Origin: Myxococcales bacterium
Lineage (GTDB): Bacteria > Myxococcota_A > Polyangia > Nannocystales > Nannocystaceae
DNA: 62,005 bases
Assembly (NCBI GenBank): GCA_014240065.1
Contig: JAAZXR010000025.1
Location: 1-62,005 of the forward strand
Direction: 5' to 3'
Of the stretch, positions 33,801-40,624 are shown in pieces. Position 1 is the stretch's first letter. Every line of letters starts with the position of its first letter. A program made the position numbers and the translations under genes. The notes beneath the pieces are model-generated. The model was not told where the DNA came from and searched no databases. It worked only from the letters and a program-made list of their open reading frames with translations.

Positions 33801-36800
33801 CGAACGAGATTTGGCCATGACCCTCGACGCTCCCGTAGGGCACGGTGCCGGCGACCGCGGCTCCGGCGCTGCTCCCGGCGGCCTGCCCATAGTAGGGCGA
33901 CAAGACAGGGTGATACTCGAGGGAGAGCGTGTCTATTTGGAGCCCATTCTCAAGGAAGATGAACCCGAGATTGGCGTCGCGGAACGTGGCCGCGCTGCTG
34001 GACAGCACCTTCGCGGACGCGAACCCGCGGGCGCGAATATCTGAAAACGCGACCTGCCCGCCGTCGCCGTCGTCGATCTTCAACGAGAGCTCCGCCCCGG
34101 CCACATCGACGCCGGTGCCGAGGATGTTCTTGCGGTCCATCCCCTCAAGGTCTGCGCGGAGCTTCAGGGTAGGGACGGCGGCGAAGCCGTCGCCGTCGAA
34201 GAAATTTGCGTCGATATCGAGGGGCCCGGTCCCTCCGAGCAGCTCCGCGTTCTTGGCGCGGAACTGAAAGACGCCCCTGCGGAAGGTGGCGGCTCCCTTG
34301 GTCGCGTCGCTGAGCTCGAGGTTCCCGAGCTTGAGGGTCTTGAACCACATTTCGCGCTCGCTCCCGTCGAGCCGGCCGAGGGGACCCCGGAAGATCATCT
34401 CCCAACCCAGCGCGCTCACATAGGTGGGGAGGCCGAGGGACCCGAAGAAGGCCTCCCCGTCGTTGATGTCGAGGTTGAGGGAGGAGGGTTTGAAGGTGGT
34501 CCAGTCAGACTCAAGTCCGACCGCCCCCGTGATCGATGCGCCGTCGAGCGCGATCTTCAGGTTGTTGATTTGCATCCCCCCGGGGTCCTCGTAGTTGACC
34601 TCCCCATCTATCCGGAACTTCTTCGGGATCCCGTCGTCACTCGGAGAGCGCACGCGGGTCACCTGGATTCCGTCGAGCTTCAGGCGCGTCCTCAAGAACG
34701 AGAGCCCGTCGCTCTCCGTCGGTCGCAGCACCAACTCCCGAACCTTCAACCGACCTGAGGCTCGTCCTTGGAGCGTGGTCGCGAGGTCCGCCGCCTCGAG
34801 AAAGATCTTCCCGGGGTCAACGTCGGTGAGATCGAAGTCGAGCGACGCGAGCAGGGGATCGGAGTCGCCAGAGGGGAGGACGACGTGGTCGTCGGCGCCG
34901 GTGCCCTGCAAGCGCAGGCTGCCGTCGATGGACTCGCCGCGCAGCACGTCGAATCGCACCAACCACCGCTCCGGCAAGGTGGCGTCCCCGGTGAGCGCGG
35001 TCCATGTCGGGGACCAGCTGGTGGGGACCGTGTCTTTGGAGAGGTCGAGCCGCACTCCGATCTCGGTGACGTCCCACGCGGGCTCTTCAAACAGATCTGC
35101 GGCGAGCCCCTCCGCCTCGAGGGTCAGCACGGGGTCGTCGAGTGGACCCACGACCTTGACGCGGCCGCGCGCCTTCTGTCCGGAGAACATCGGTCGATCA
35201 CTCGGTGTCGCGTTCAACACATCGTGGAGGAACCACGACACGAGCGGGCCGAGCTCTTTTGATGAGAGCGCGGCGTTCGCGGTCACGGGTTTCGCACGAT
35301 CTGAGAGCCCGCGGAGGACGCCGGAGAGCGTCGACGGTCCGCCGGCGAAGCGCCCGTGCGCGTCGATCGCCAGGTCGCCGAGGGGGACGTCGGCGACGCC
35401 GTCAGCGATCCTATTGATGGTCACGTTCGCGAGCGGGATCTTGTAGCCGAGGGCGCGGACGTGCCCGTCGACGCCCTCGGCCTTCGCGGTCCAGCGGAGC
35501 GGGAGCAGGTCTGGCGAGCCCTCCTCCGAGATGTGTCCTTCGTAGTGGAGGTCGCCTTCGATGCTGGTGGCGGTCAACTCGATCGCCCAGGTGGAGACCT
35601 CTTCAAACAGCAGCCGAACGGTGGGGTTCGCGAGCTTGAGGCGATCGACTTCGATCCCCAGCGTCTTGGCCCACGGGGGGATGAGGCTATTTTTGGGATC
35701 CACCTGAAACGCGGCGATGAGGCCCACCGTGCCGTCCGGGTCCCCGGGGATCTCTCGGGCCTCCACCATGAATTCGCCGCGCGATTCGATGCGGCTAAAG
35801 TGCAGGATCCACGGGAAGTGCAGGAACCGCGGGATGTTCAGCCAGTTAAGGGGGATGACCTCGCGGATGTTGAGCTCCACCGTCAGCTCTTCCGCGTACG
35901 CCGTCAAGTGGGGGGCCGTCTCCCCGGTCGGGGAGGTGGGCTCGAAGACAGAGACGCCCCGCACCTCAAGTCGATGCGGTTGTCCGGTGAGGGCGTCGAA
36001 CAGCAGCGTCGGCCCAAACTTCACCTCGTCGAAGACCATCCGACCGTCGATGCGGTCGCTGAGGCGATCGGTTAATTTCTCGGCGACGAACTCCCCGTTG
36101 TCGAACATCGACCAATTGAGGTAGGCGTAGGTGGACAGGTAGAGCGTAAGGAGCAGGCTCGCGAGCAGGACGATCGCGCCCAGGGGTAGCCGTACAAAGA
36201 CAAAGCCCACGAGCGGATGCCCGAGTCGTTGCGGGAGAGGGGACTCGCAATACCGGACGTGCTGCGGGTGGAGCTTGGGGATGTCGGATGGAGAAGCGAG
36301 GGCCTCGTTGACGAGGTGCTTCTTGAATTCTTCCATCCCACTTGAGATGCGATGGAAGACGGCGCTGAGCCGCGTGCGCCCGCTGGAGAGGCGCTCGTGA
36401 TGTCCTTGGACGAGGGAGCGGACGCTCTCGCGAACCTCGGGATCGAGGCGTTCAATGGAGCGCTCGATGCACCCCGCCGGCGGGTTCTCAAGTTTCTTTG
36501 TACGCGGGGTTGGCAGGCCGTATCGCACGCGAAGTTGACGGCGGAGCGCGTCTTGCCGGCACGCTCGTCGCAGCAGTTTTAAGAACCGCTCCCGGGTCCG
36601 TTGATGGGTCCACGACTTGGACGCGAGGGTTCGCTCCACATCGAGCGCCTGGTAGGCGCGCAGGAGCACGGCGACGTTCTCGCCGGTCGGGTACAGGTTG
36701 CGGTACCGCCACGACGCACAAAATCGTTCAAGCTCCTCTCGCCCAAGAGAGAGCAGATCGGCCTCAAACTGCCACTCTGGGCCTGGTTTGTCCGCGTCCG

Positions 36801-36804
36801 ACAC
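30844..36804 (-). CDS. tamB: TamB-like translocation/assembly protein with a cytoplasmic N-terminal extension
   Basis: 1986 residues from GTG 36804. A transmembrane helix at about residues 200-228 (LGAIVLLASLLLTLYLSTYA) is followed by more than 1,700 residues of repeating beta structure (DUF490 and AsmA-like), with hydrophobic-groove repeats such as LDIDANFFDGDGFAAVPTL. The C-terminal TamB domain ends DPSDYNALELGQSWEVPSLR. TamB spans the periplasm as a groove and is linked to lipid transport and barrel assembly with TamA. Unusually, about 195 charged, helical residues precede the membrane helix (for example RTRERFLKLLRRACRQDALR), where E. coli TamB has only a few. The coding length and coupled tamA make the call secure. 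Confidence 0.9.
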   Translation of the reverse strand: MSDADKPGPEWQFEADLLSLGREELERFCASWRYRNLYPTGENVAVLLRAYQALDVERTLASKSWTHQRTRERFLKLLRRACRQDALRRQLRVRYGLPTPRTKKLENPPAGCIERSIERLDPEVRESVRSLVQGHHERLSSGRTRLSAVFHRISSGMEEFKKHLVNEALASPSDIPKLHPQHVRYCESPLPQRLGHPLVGFVFVRLPLGAIVLLASLLLTLYLSTYAYLNWSMFDNGEFVAEKLTDRLSDRIDGRMVFDEVKFGPTLLFDALTGQPHRLEVRGVSVFEPTSPTGETAPHLTAYAEELTVELNIREVIPLNWLNIPRFLHFPWILHFSRIESRGEFMVEAREIPGDPDGTVGLIAAFQVDPKNSLIPPWAKTLGIEVDRLKLANPTVRLLFEEVSTWAIELTATSIEGDLHYEGHISEEGSPDLLPLRWTAKAEGVDGHVRALGYKIPLANVTINRIADGVADVPLGDLAIDAHGRFAGGPSTLSGVLRGLSDRAKPVTANAALSSKELGPLVSWFLHDVLNATPSDRPMFSGQKARGRVKVVGPLDDPVLTLEAEGLAADLFEEPAWDVTEIGVRLDLSKDTVPTSWSPTWTALTGDATLPERWLVRFDVLRGESIDGSLRLQGTGADDHVVLPSGDSDPLLASLDFDLTDVDPGKIFLEAADLATTLQGRASGRLKVRELVLRPTESDGLSFLRTRLKLDGIQVTRVRSPSDDGIPKKFRIDGEVNYEDPGGMQINNLKIALDGASITGAVGLESDWTTFKPSSLNLDINDGEAFFGSLGLPTYVSALGWEMIFRGPLGRLDGSEREMWFKTLKLGNLELSDATKGAATFRRGVFQFRAKNAELLGGTGPLDIDANFFDGDGFAAVPTLKLRADLEGMDRKNILGTGVDVAGAELSLKIDDGDGGQVAFSDIRARGFASAKVLSSSAATFRDANLGFIFLENGLQIDTLSLEYHPVLSPYYGQAAGSSAGAAVAGTVPYGSVEGHGQISFAAAKPSVDMYVRASRIPLSSLADLAFPDLRLRGNLSTRSKNSLRSSESLAPAACVEAGDCLHLQGNFDSPRVQGSVYLNGFSALSTPLGSGRLEITPATAASAAPLPSGGRLTPAASHGLHVAANFEASSSAENPEDPPLAWTGAAVIAFGSNDDEPAPIDAYLEAFAPKIPIATVLSGSANKKFREAIVAELGGARLHTSYCGATKALLDGCRDHSPDGLLPSEISIDYAWAYPRNITDGADPDSGRSEPEAAPNRARCSSTRSLCSVNALNATLDGDLLTLHQPWLLATGVASGERLEVDGAFDLGAPLTADGLDECARPRTTARTEGPRAQLRGRVSLRGFAAELAPYGILNPKGVLDLGLTLTGPVSSPNIFGTVRLSSNAPISFEVDPSTLSDTSEPAGVALSQAPIPVAMDEVEFTFAGGSGESSLGVAVFDERLTLDAKFGLLARCPRAVSVRADGHLAGQTIAALAPELMQQGSGRIALNDIRVEGRMTEEAGVPLTAMSGELRFDPATPLVVSTPIDTVRVTDGTIRLDSCADSVNGTCTGRGSDSSAPSDRAGEAVLPVLSIGGLGASGAGVAPSGAVAMRIGNQGSVALWGDVILSPSLDELSGATLRSALDRVPFTSTDNSGVPELELSVSSSNLIARMDGFKALSVSGEVFLDRSRWLRDANLRASLISFADPTPAPPDQLPEFLRKTNLDLKVRTNAPFRTDINVLKGVEARGEIDIAGTVADPLLSGEVTLDRGEVNIPILGEPYRIEQGSVRVEDDLNLSEVNLTAVGLEPKKIDNQLKTVSLLVRGPLNAITWECLTAGNTSGQLTTTRGCLDFVVFDAGNPELARADVRRAGGGSLVYARPLTLVGNLTQITVNDFIDDEAPVWEARLPVIRARVTQLGVEARLDTRPEWFDLGWGQLSFGLNYLQGFPGGLLRNSRRLYGRFDLFGNTNIEFRTGRRNYSQRVLILDPSDYNALELGQSWEVPSLR

Positions 36805-36915
36805 CGGCGTCGAGATTAGCAGTTTCCATACAGTGATCGCAGAAACACACGGTGTTGAGCGATCCTGACGGCGCCGCGGCGAGGGGGAGTGACGGTGGGC
36901 ATCCCCGCGGCCGTG

Positions 36916-36927
36916 GCGAGATCTCGC
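36916..36927. other. 12-bp perfect palindrome upstream of tamB
   Basis: GCGAGATCTCGC, an intergenic inverted repeat with a GAGATCTC core, about 110 bases upstream of the tamB start. The same core recurs at 38658-38669 in another intergenic region. Possible operator; function unproven. Confidence 0.3.
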
Positions 36928-36978
36928 GCGAGGTTCGTTGAAGGATTAACCGCGGGGGCGGTCGGTCCCCACGAGCGC

Positions 36979-37014
36979 AAAAAAAAGAGGGCCTCGATTG
37001 GTGTCGAAGCCCTC
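36979..37014 (-). terminator. Rho-independent terminator of the initiator tRNA gene
   Basis: Read on the minus strand: GAGGGC TTCGA, loop, TCGA GGCCCTC, then eight T. The stem is long and GC-rich with a clean T tract, directly after the tRNA 3' end. This is the clearest terminator in the window. Confidence 0.85.
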
Positions 37015-37015
37015 T

Positions 37016-37092
37016 CGGTAGCGGGGACAGGATTTGAACCTGCGACCTCCGGGTTATGAGCCCGGCGAGCTACCTGGCTGCTCCACCCCGCA
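37016..37092 (-). tRNA. tRNA-fMet (CAT), initiator
   Basis: The minus strand reads TGCGGGGTGGAGCAGCCAGG... and folds into a complete cloverleaf. The anticodon is CAT in the loop CTCATAA, on a stem with three GGG:CCC pairs, the mark of initiator tRNAs. The T loop is TTCAAAT. Positions 1 and 72 are T and T, an unpaired end that corresponds to the C1-A72 mismatch of E. coli fMet. A73 is followed by CCG, so the CCA end is not fully encoded and must be added by the nucleotidyltransferase. The tRNA body without CCA is 37019-37092. Confidence 0.95.
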
Positions 37093-37103
37093 GTGGAGTG
37101 GGC

Positions 37104-37132
37104 GTTGTAGGACCATCTCGGTAGCGGGTCAA
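37104..37132 (-). promoter_or_regulatory. promoter of the initiator tRNA gene
   Basis: On the minus strand TTGACC (37127-37132), 17-base spacer, TACAAC (37104-37109). An A/T-rich stretch (AAAAACGTTCTCGTTTTTTG) sits directly upstream of the -35 box like an UP element. The predicted start is about 5 bases before the mature tRNA 5' end. Confidence 0.8.
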
Positions 37133-37201
37133 CAAAAAACGAGAACGTTTTTGCGACGCCGCCAAGTTGCGGTTATCGCGCGAAGACGTCGTTCCCCGCG
37201 A

Positions 37202-37708
37202 TCAAGCCTCTCGCGCCAGGCTTGCGAGGGAGACGCGTGGAGCCGCCGGCGCCTCCAGCTCGGTCAGGACGGCGAGGGGGGCGTTGATGGCGTCGAGGAC
37301 GAGCATGGATTCGCGCGGGGGATCCGTGGCGCGGTAGTTGAGTTCGCACCAGGAGACTCGGAGCTCGTCGGCGTGTTGGATCGCCACGGGGAGTCCGTGT
37401 GATCGACAAATCAACGGGCGCTGTTCGTACACGCTGCAGCGATCATCGACGAGCAGCGCGCACTTGTCGGCGTGGTCGGGAGCATCCGCCTGGGTTCGGA
37501 GTCGTCGTCGAAGGGCCGGGTTGTCGCGTTCGAGGCCGGCGAGCGCCGCTCGGATCGGCGCCGCTTCCACCTCAAACACGTCAAATCGCCGGTGGCAGCA
37601 CTGCGCACAGCCCTCGGCGCAGGAGAACGCCTGCGGATCGCGCTGCGTTGCGTCATGGAAGTGTGCGTCGACCCTTCGCCGCAATGTCACGAGGTGTTCG
37701 TTGGGCAT
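37202..37708 (-). CDS. YkgJ-family cysteine cluster protein
   Basis: 168 residues. Eight Cys residues in the family layout: Cys30, 34, 37 and 38 (SCAEGCAQCCH), then Cys83, 91, 101 and 121 (DKCALL, RCSVYEQRPLICRSHG, SWCELNY). The YkgJ / FliB-like domain is predicted to bind zinc or an iron-sulfur cluster; its reaction is not firmly established, though some members are linked to protein Lys methylation or to oxidoreductase maturation. There is no signal peptide. It reads toward the tRNA gene on the same strand and has a GAGGGC ribosome site just before ATG 37708. It is 37 bases downstream of the unknown gene at 37746-38576. Confidence 0.88.
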   Translation of the reverse strand: MPNEHLVTLRRRVDAHFHDATQRDPQAFSCAEGCAQCCHRRFDVFEVEAAPIRAALAGLERDNPALRRRLRTQADAPDHADKCALLVDDRCSVYEQRPLICRSHGLPVAIQHADELRVSWCELNYRATDPPRESMLVLDAINAPLAVLTELEAPAAPRVSLASLAREA

Positions 37709-37745
37709 GCCCTCATCCTAACGTCGTGTCCACGAGGACCTGGGT

Positions 37746-38576
37746 CTAGGCCGAAGCCTCGAGGCAGGCGGGGTCGTCCGTGTGGATGGACCACACGGAG
37801 TGCTGAGGGGCGGTTCGGAGCAGAAAACCCTCGTCGGGGAGGCGGCTGACCGCGCTCGAATCGGTGGTCAAAACAACGCACGAGGGAGGCGGATCGACGC
37901 TCGCCTCCACGGCGTGAACGAGGTGGTGGCATGAGAGCGACCCGGCGACGGTCGCGCCGTCGCTGATCAGGAGATCTGTCTCACCTCCGTTCGCCCTCTC
38001 GAGCTTTTCGAGGGTGCGAGCGACGGCGCCGCGAATTTCTTCGGGGCGCGCTGGAACAGACGACAGGCGCTCCCTGGCGTGAAGCTCCCCGATGACCAAC
38101 AGCAACGCCCACTCCGACGCAGACGAGCTAGAGCGCGCCCGCTGCAAGAAATCGGGCAGCTGTGGGGCGAAGCGCGCTTCGAAGTCAGCGCGGGCCGCGT
38201 CGCTGGCGGGAGCGAGGGCGCCGCCGCGTGCGACGCCGACCCAACGGTGGAATCGGGCGACTTCGCCGGGTTTGTCGAGCGGACCGCTGCGGCGCGTGAT
38301 CATGCCCAGCGCGGTGGTGGAAGAGGTGCGCAGAAAATCCTTGGTGAAGGACGCGAGGTCGCTCCTGACGACCGGGCGGGTTTGCACGAGGGTCTCTGCT
38401 CCGGTCACAGACCCCACAGTCCACGCGTACCCGTACGCGGGGCCGTCGCGCTCGACGTTATCCTCGCTGAGGTCCGCCGGTGACTCCCATCCGGCCTGTA
38501 ACAGCGGTGTCACAAGGTCGGGGAGGAGACTCTTGGTGTCGATACGGGAGACTCGAGCCGCAAAATGAACAGTCAC
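37746..38576 (-). CDS. unknown protein, remotely like a class II glutamine amidotransferase without its Cys
   Basis: 276 residues from GTG 38576 (a GTG at 38597 is also in frame). No confident family. The order of segments recalls EgtC/YafJ-type class II amidotransferases: GPAYGYAWTVG near residue 50, a WxxxRP-like stretch (LVQTRPVV), LGMITRRSG, then LLISDGATVAGSLSCHHLVH and a late EGFLLRTAPQHSVWSIH. True members need Cys2 after the initiator Met, and none is present here (MTVHFAARVSRI), so any relative would be inactive in amidotransfer. It precedes the YkgJ gene in the same direction. Treat as hypothetical. Confidence 0.6.
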   Translation of the reverse strand: MTVHFAARVSRIDTKSLLPDLVTPLLQAGWESPADLSEDNVERDGPAYGYAWTVGSVTGAETLVQTRPVVRSDLASFTKDFLRTSSTTALGMITRRSGPLDKPGEVARFHRWVGVARGGALAPASDAARADFEARFAPQLPDFLQRARSSSSASEWALLLVIGELHARERLSSVPARPEEIRGAVARTLEKLERANGGETDLLISDGATVAGSLSCHHLVHAVEASVDPPPSCVVLTTDSSAVSRLPDEGFLLRTAPQHSVWSIHTDDPACLEASA

Positions 38577-38657
38577 GCACCTGCACAGTAGTCGCACCGC
38601 GCCGGCCCCGCTAGTTCAAAGGTGATTTTGTGGTCACAGCGGGGGCGCCGACGCGGA

Positions 38658-38669
38658 GGAGAGATCTCC
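38658..38669. other. 12-bp perfect palindrome in a divergent intergenic region
   Basis: GGAGAGATCTCC, in the 187-base gap between the genes starting at 38576 (minus) and 38764 (plus). It shares the GAGATCTC core with the palindrome at 36916-36927. Possible operator, unproven. Confidence 0.3.
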
Positions 38670-38763
38670 CTATTCAGCCGTGGGAGCCCGGGAGCAGAGG
38701 TTCTCGCCCCGCGAAAAATGAACAATTTTTTCAGCACCGTCCACTCGGGGGTAGCCTGCTCCC

Positions 38764-39684
38764 ATGGAGTCCCGCATCCCCCAGAGGTCGTCTCTTCCCC
38801 GGCGAGGGCATCGGCGCTGGTGGCCTGCTGCCTTGGGCCTCTGGCTCGTGGCGGCGTGTGCATCGTCGGGCGGTCGCGAAGCGCCGGATGGGAACAGCGA
38901 CTCCGCGGACAAATATTACCAGGTCGCGCTGGGATCGTTCCAAAGTGGGATGTACAGCGACGCGGAGCAGAACCTGGATCGGGCGCTCTCCCTCGATTCG
39001 GCCCACGGCAATTCGCTGTATCTCAAAGGGCTGATTTCGCTGGTCGAGGGCAAGGACATGTTGATCGCGGTGGAGCGTCAGGTGTGCCTGAGGGATGACG
39101 CTGCGGAATTGCAGCGTGAGCGCGCCTCTGAGCTGCACCGCGAGTCCCGTGAGTATTTTCGCCGCTCGGTGGAGGCGTTCGGGGAGGACTCCTCGGGGCG
39201 CGGCAGGGCGCTCAATTCCATGTCCGTCGTCTCCTTGTATTTTGGCGATTATGAGACAGCGGTGCTGGAGGCGAGCGAAGCGCTCCGGGAGCAATTTTAT
39301 GGGGCTCGCTACTCCGCGTTGTCGAATCTCGGCTGGGCGTATTTCCAGCAGGAGAAGCTCGTAGAGGCGATGTCAGAGCTTCGCGAGGCGGTGCGGATGA
39401 ATCCGGGACATTGTGTGAGTCGCTATCGGTTGGCCGAGGTTTACTTTGACTACGGGCTCGTCAAGGACGCGGGGGAGCTGCTCGACGCGGTGGTGATGGA
39501 CGAAAACTGCCCGATTCAGGAGGCGCTCGCCCTGAAGGGAGACATCTACGCGTCGCTCGGGAGATCGCGCGACGCCGTGACGGCGTATCGCGAGTGTGTC
39601 CACGCCGCCCCGAGATCTTGCGTCGCAGAGGCGTGCAAAAGTCGGGGTGCTGGTGACGTCCTCGCGCGCGATACGACCCGGTGA
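38764..39684 (+). CDS. TPR lipoprotein of the Tgl/PilF type (pilus assembly)
   Basis: 306 residues. Signal peptide with lipobox VAAC (Cys32; LGLWLVAACASSGG). The mature part is tandem TPRs: YQVALGSFQSGMYSDAEQNL, SLYLKGLISLVEGKDMLIAV, SALSNLGWAYFQQEKLVEAM and YRLAEVYFDYGLVKDAGELL. Tgl of Myxococcus xanthus and PilF/PilW of other bacteria are TPR lipoproteins that assemble the type IV pilus secretin. The next gene is RodZ-like; in E. coli pilF and rodZ are also neighbours, which supports the assignment. An insertion of about 35 residues (LQRERASELHRESREYFRRS) lies between the second and third repeat. No pilus structural gene is in the window. Confidence 0.75.
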   Translation: MESRIPQRSSLPRRGHRRWWPAALGLWLVAACASSGGREAPDGNSDSADKYYQVALGSFQSGMYSDAEQNLDRALSLDSAHGNSLYLKGLISLVEGKDMLIAVERQVCLRDDAAELQRERASELHRESREYFRRSVEAFGEDSSGRGRALNSMSVVSLYFGDYETAVLEASEALREQFYGARYSALSNLGWAYFQQEKLVEAMSELREAVRMNPGHCVSRYRLAEVYFDYGLVKDAGELLDAVVMDENCPIQEALALKGDIYASLGRSRDAVTAYRECVHAAPRSCVAEACKSRGAGDVLARDTTR

Positions 39685-39763
39685 TCTCCCGCCGGTTTGT
39701 TGAGCGGTCCAGGTCGGCACAAGGGCTTGCCGAAGGTGCTCGATTCGGGCGAAACTAGGCGTA

Positions 39764-40555
39764 GTGGCCCACGCTTCCAAAGAACGGGCGCAGACGCTGC
39801 AAACGGCAGGCGCTGAGCTACCGCTGACTCACTCAGAGGTCAGAGAGTTCTTGTCGCTGAACCCTCGCCGAGCGACCGAGCGGATCGAGATCGAAGAATT
39901 CGAAGAGCTCGAAGAGCTCGAAGACTTCGAGGAGCTCGAGGACAAAGACGCCATATTCCTTCGCACGCGGCCAGGAGAGGACATTCTGTCGAACCGCCCC
40001 TTTGGGCTGCGGCGAACCGAACAGTCGGCAGACTACAGGGTGGACGTGGCGAGCCTGCACGAGTCTCGGGGCGACGACGACGACGGCCCCGCGAGTGTGG
40101 GCGCCGAAGGAGCCTCCGCGTGCGAGGGCCTGCCGTATATTGGACAGCAGCTTCGCGCTGGTCGACGCGCGCTCGGCTGGGGACTCGCAGATCTCGCAGA
40201 TCGAACAAAGATCTCCGTGGCGCAGCTAAAACTTATGGAGGAGGGTCGTGAACAGGAGCTTCCAGGCCGGGTGTTTGTGCGGGGATTTGTGCGATGCTGC
40301 GCGCGCGCGCTGGAGCTGGACGCGGACGATCTCGTGGAGCGGCTCGCCGATCCTGCTCCTGCACCGCGAGCGGCGACCGCGGGCGAGAAACTTCGGCAAG
40401 GTCACGCGTTGGTAGGCCAGTGGACCGCCTCCGTGCCCAGGCTTCGGCAGGGGAGCTTCGCGCTTTATGCGTCCATGGCGTTGTTGGTGCTGTTCGTCAC
40501 GCTGTTCGCCCTGGTGAGCGACTTCTTGTCCACGGCGTCCGTGCAGTCGTTGTAG
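39764..40555 (+). CDS. RodZ-like helix-turn-helix membrane protein
   Basis: 263 residues from GTG 39764. A long acidic N-terminus contains EFEELEELEDFEELEDKD. A RodZ-type helix-turn-helix domain follows at about residues 125-195: GQQLRAGRRALGWGLADLAD, RTKISVAQLKLMEEGREQEL, PGRVFVRGFVRCCARALELD. One transmembrane helix lies near the C-terminus (FALYASMALLVLFVTLFALV). RodZ links MreB filaments to the cell-wall elongation machinery; the periplasmic domain of E. coli RodZ is missing here, with only about 10 residues after the helix. The neighbouring PilF/Tgl-type gene matches the E. coli pilF-rodZ order. Confidence 0.8.
   Translation: MAHASKERAQTLQTAGAELPLTHSEVREFLSLNPRRATERIEIEEFEELEELEDFEELEDKDAIFLRTRPGEDILSNRPFGLRRTEQSADYRVDVASLHESRGDDDDGPASVGAEGASACEGLPYIGQQLRAGRRALGWGLADLADRTKISVAQLKLMEEGREQELPGRVFVRGFVRCCARALELDADDLVERLADPAPAPRAATAGEKLRQGHALVGQWTASVPRLRQGSFALYASMALLVLFVTLFALVSDFLSTASVQSL
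39889..39942 (+). repeat. GAA/GAG-rich repeat encoding an acidic tract
   Basis: Imperfect tandem units of GAAGAGCTC and GAAGAATTC type encode alternating Glu-Phe/Leu-Glu-Glu in the N-terminal part of the RodZ-like protein. The tract is expansion-prone. Confidence 0.7.
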
Positions 40556-40589
40556 CGAGGCGCTCCGCCGCGCCGGACTCGCGCGCATA

Positions 40590-40618
40590 TTGGACCCGCG
40601 GCGGGACACGCGTATCAT
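40590..40618 (+). promoter_or_regulatory. candidate promoter for mgtE-recO, possibly leaderless
   Basis: TTGGAC (40590-40595), 17-base spacer, TATCAT (40613-40618). The ATG of mgtE is at 40625, so transcription could begin at or next to the start codon. No Shine-Dalgarno sequence lies between. The -35 match is partial. Confidence 0.3.
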
Positions 40619-40624
40619 GCCACC

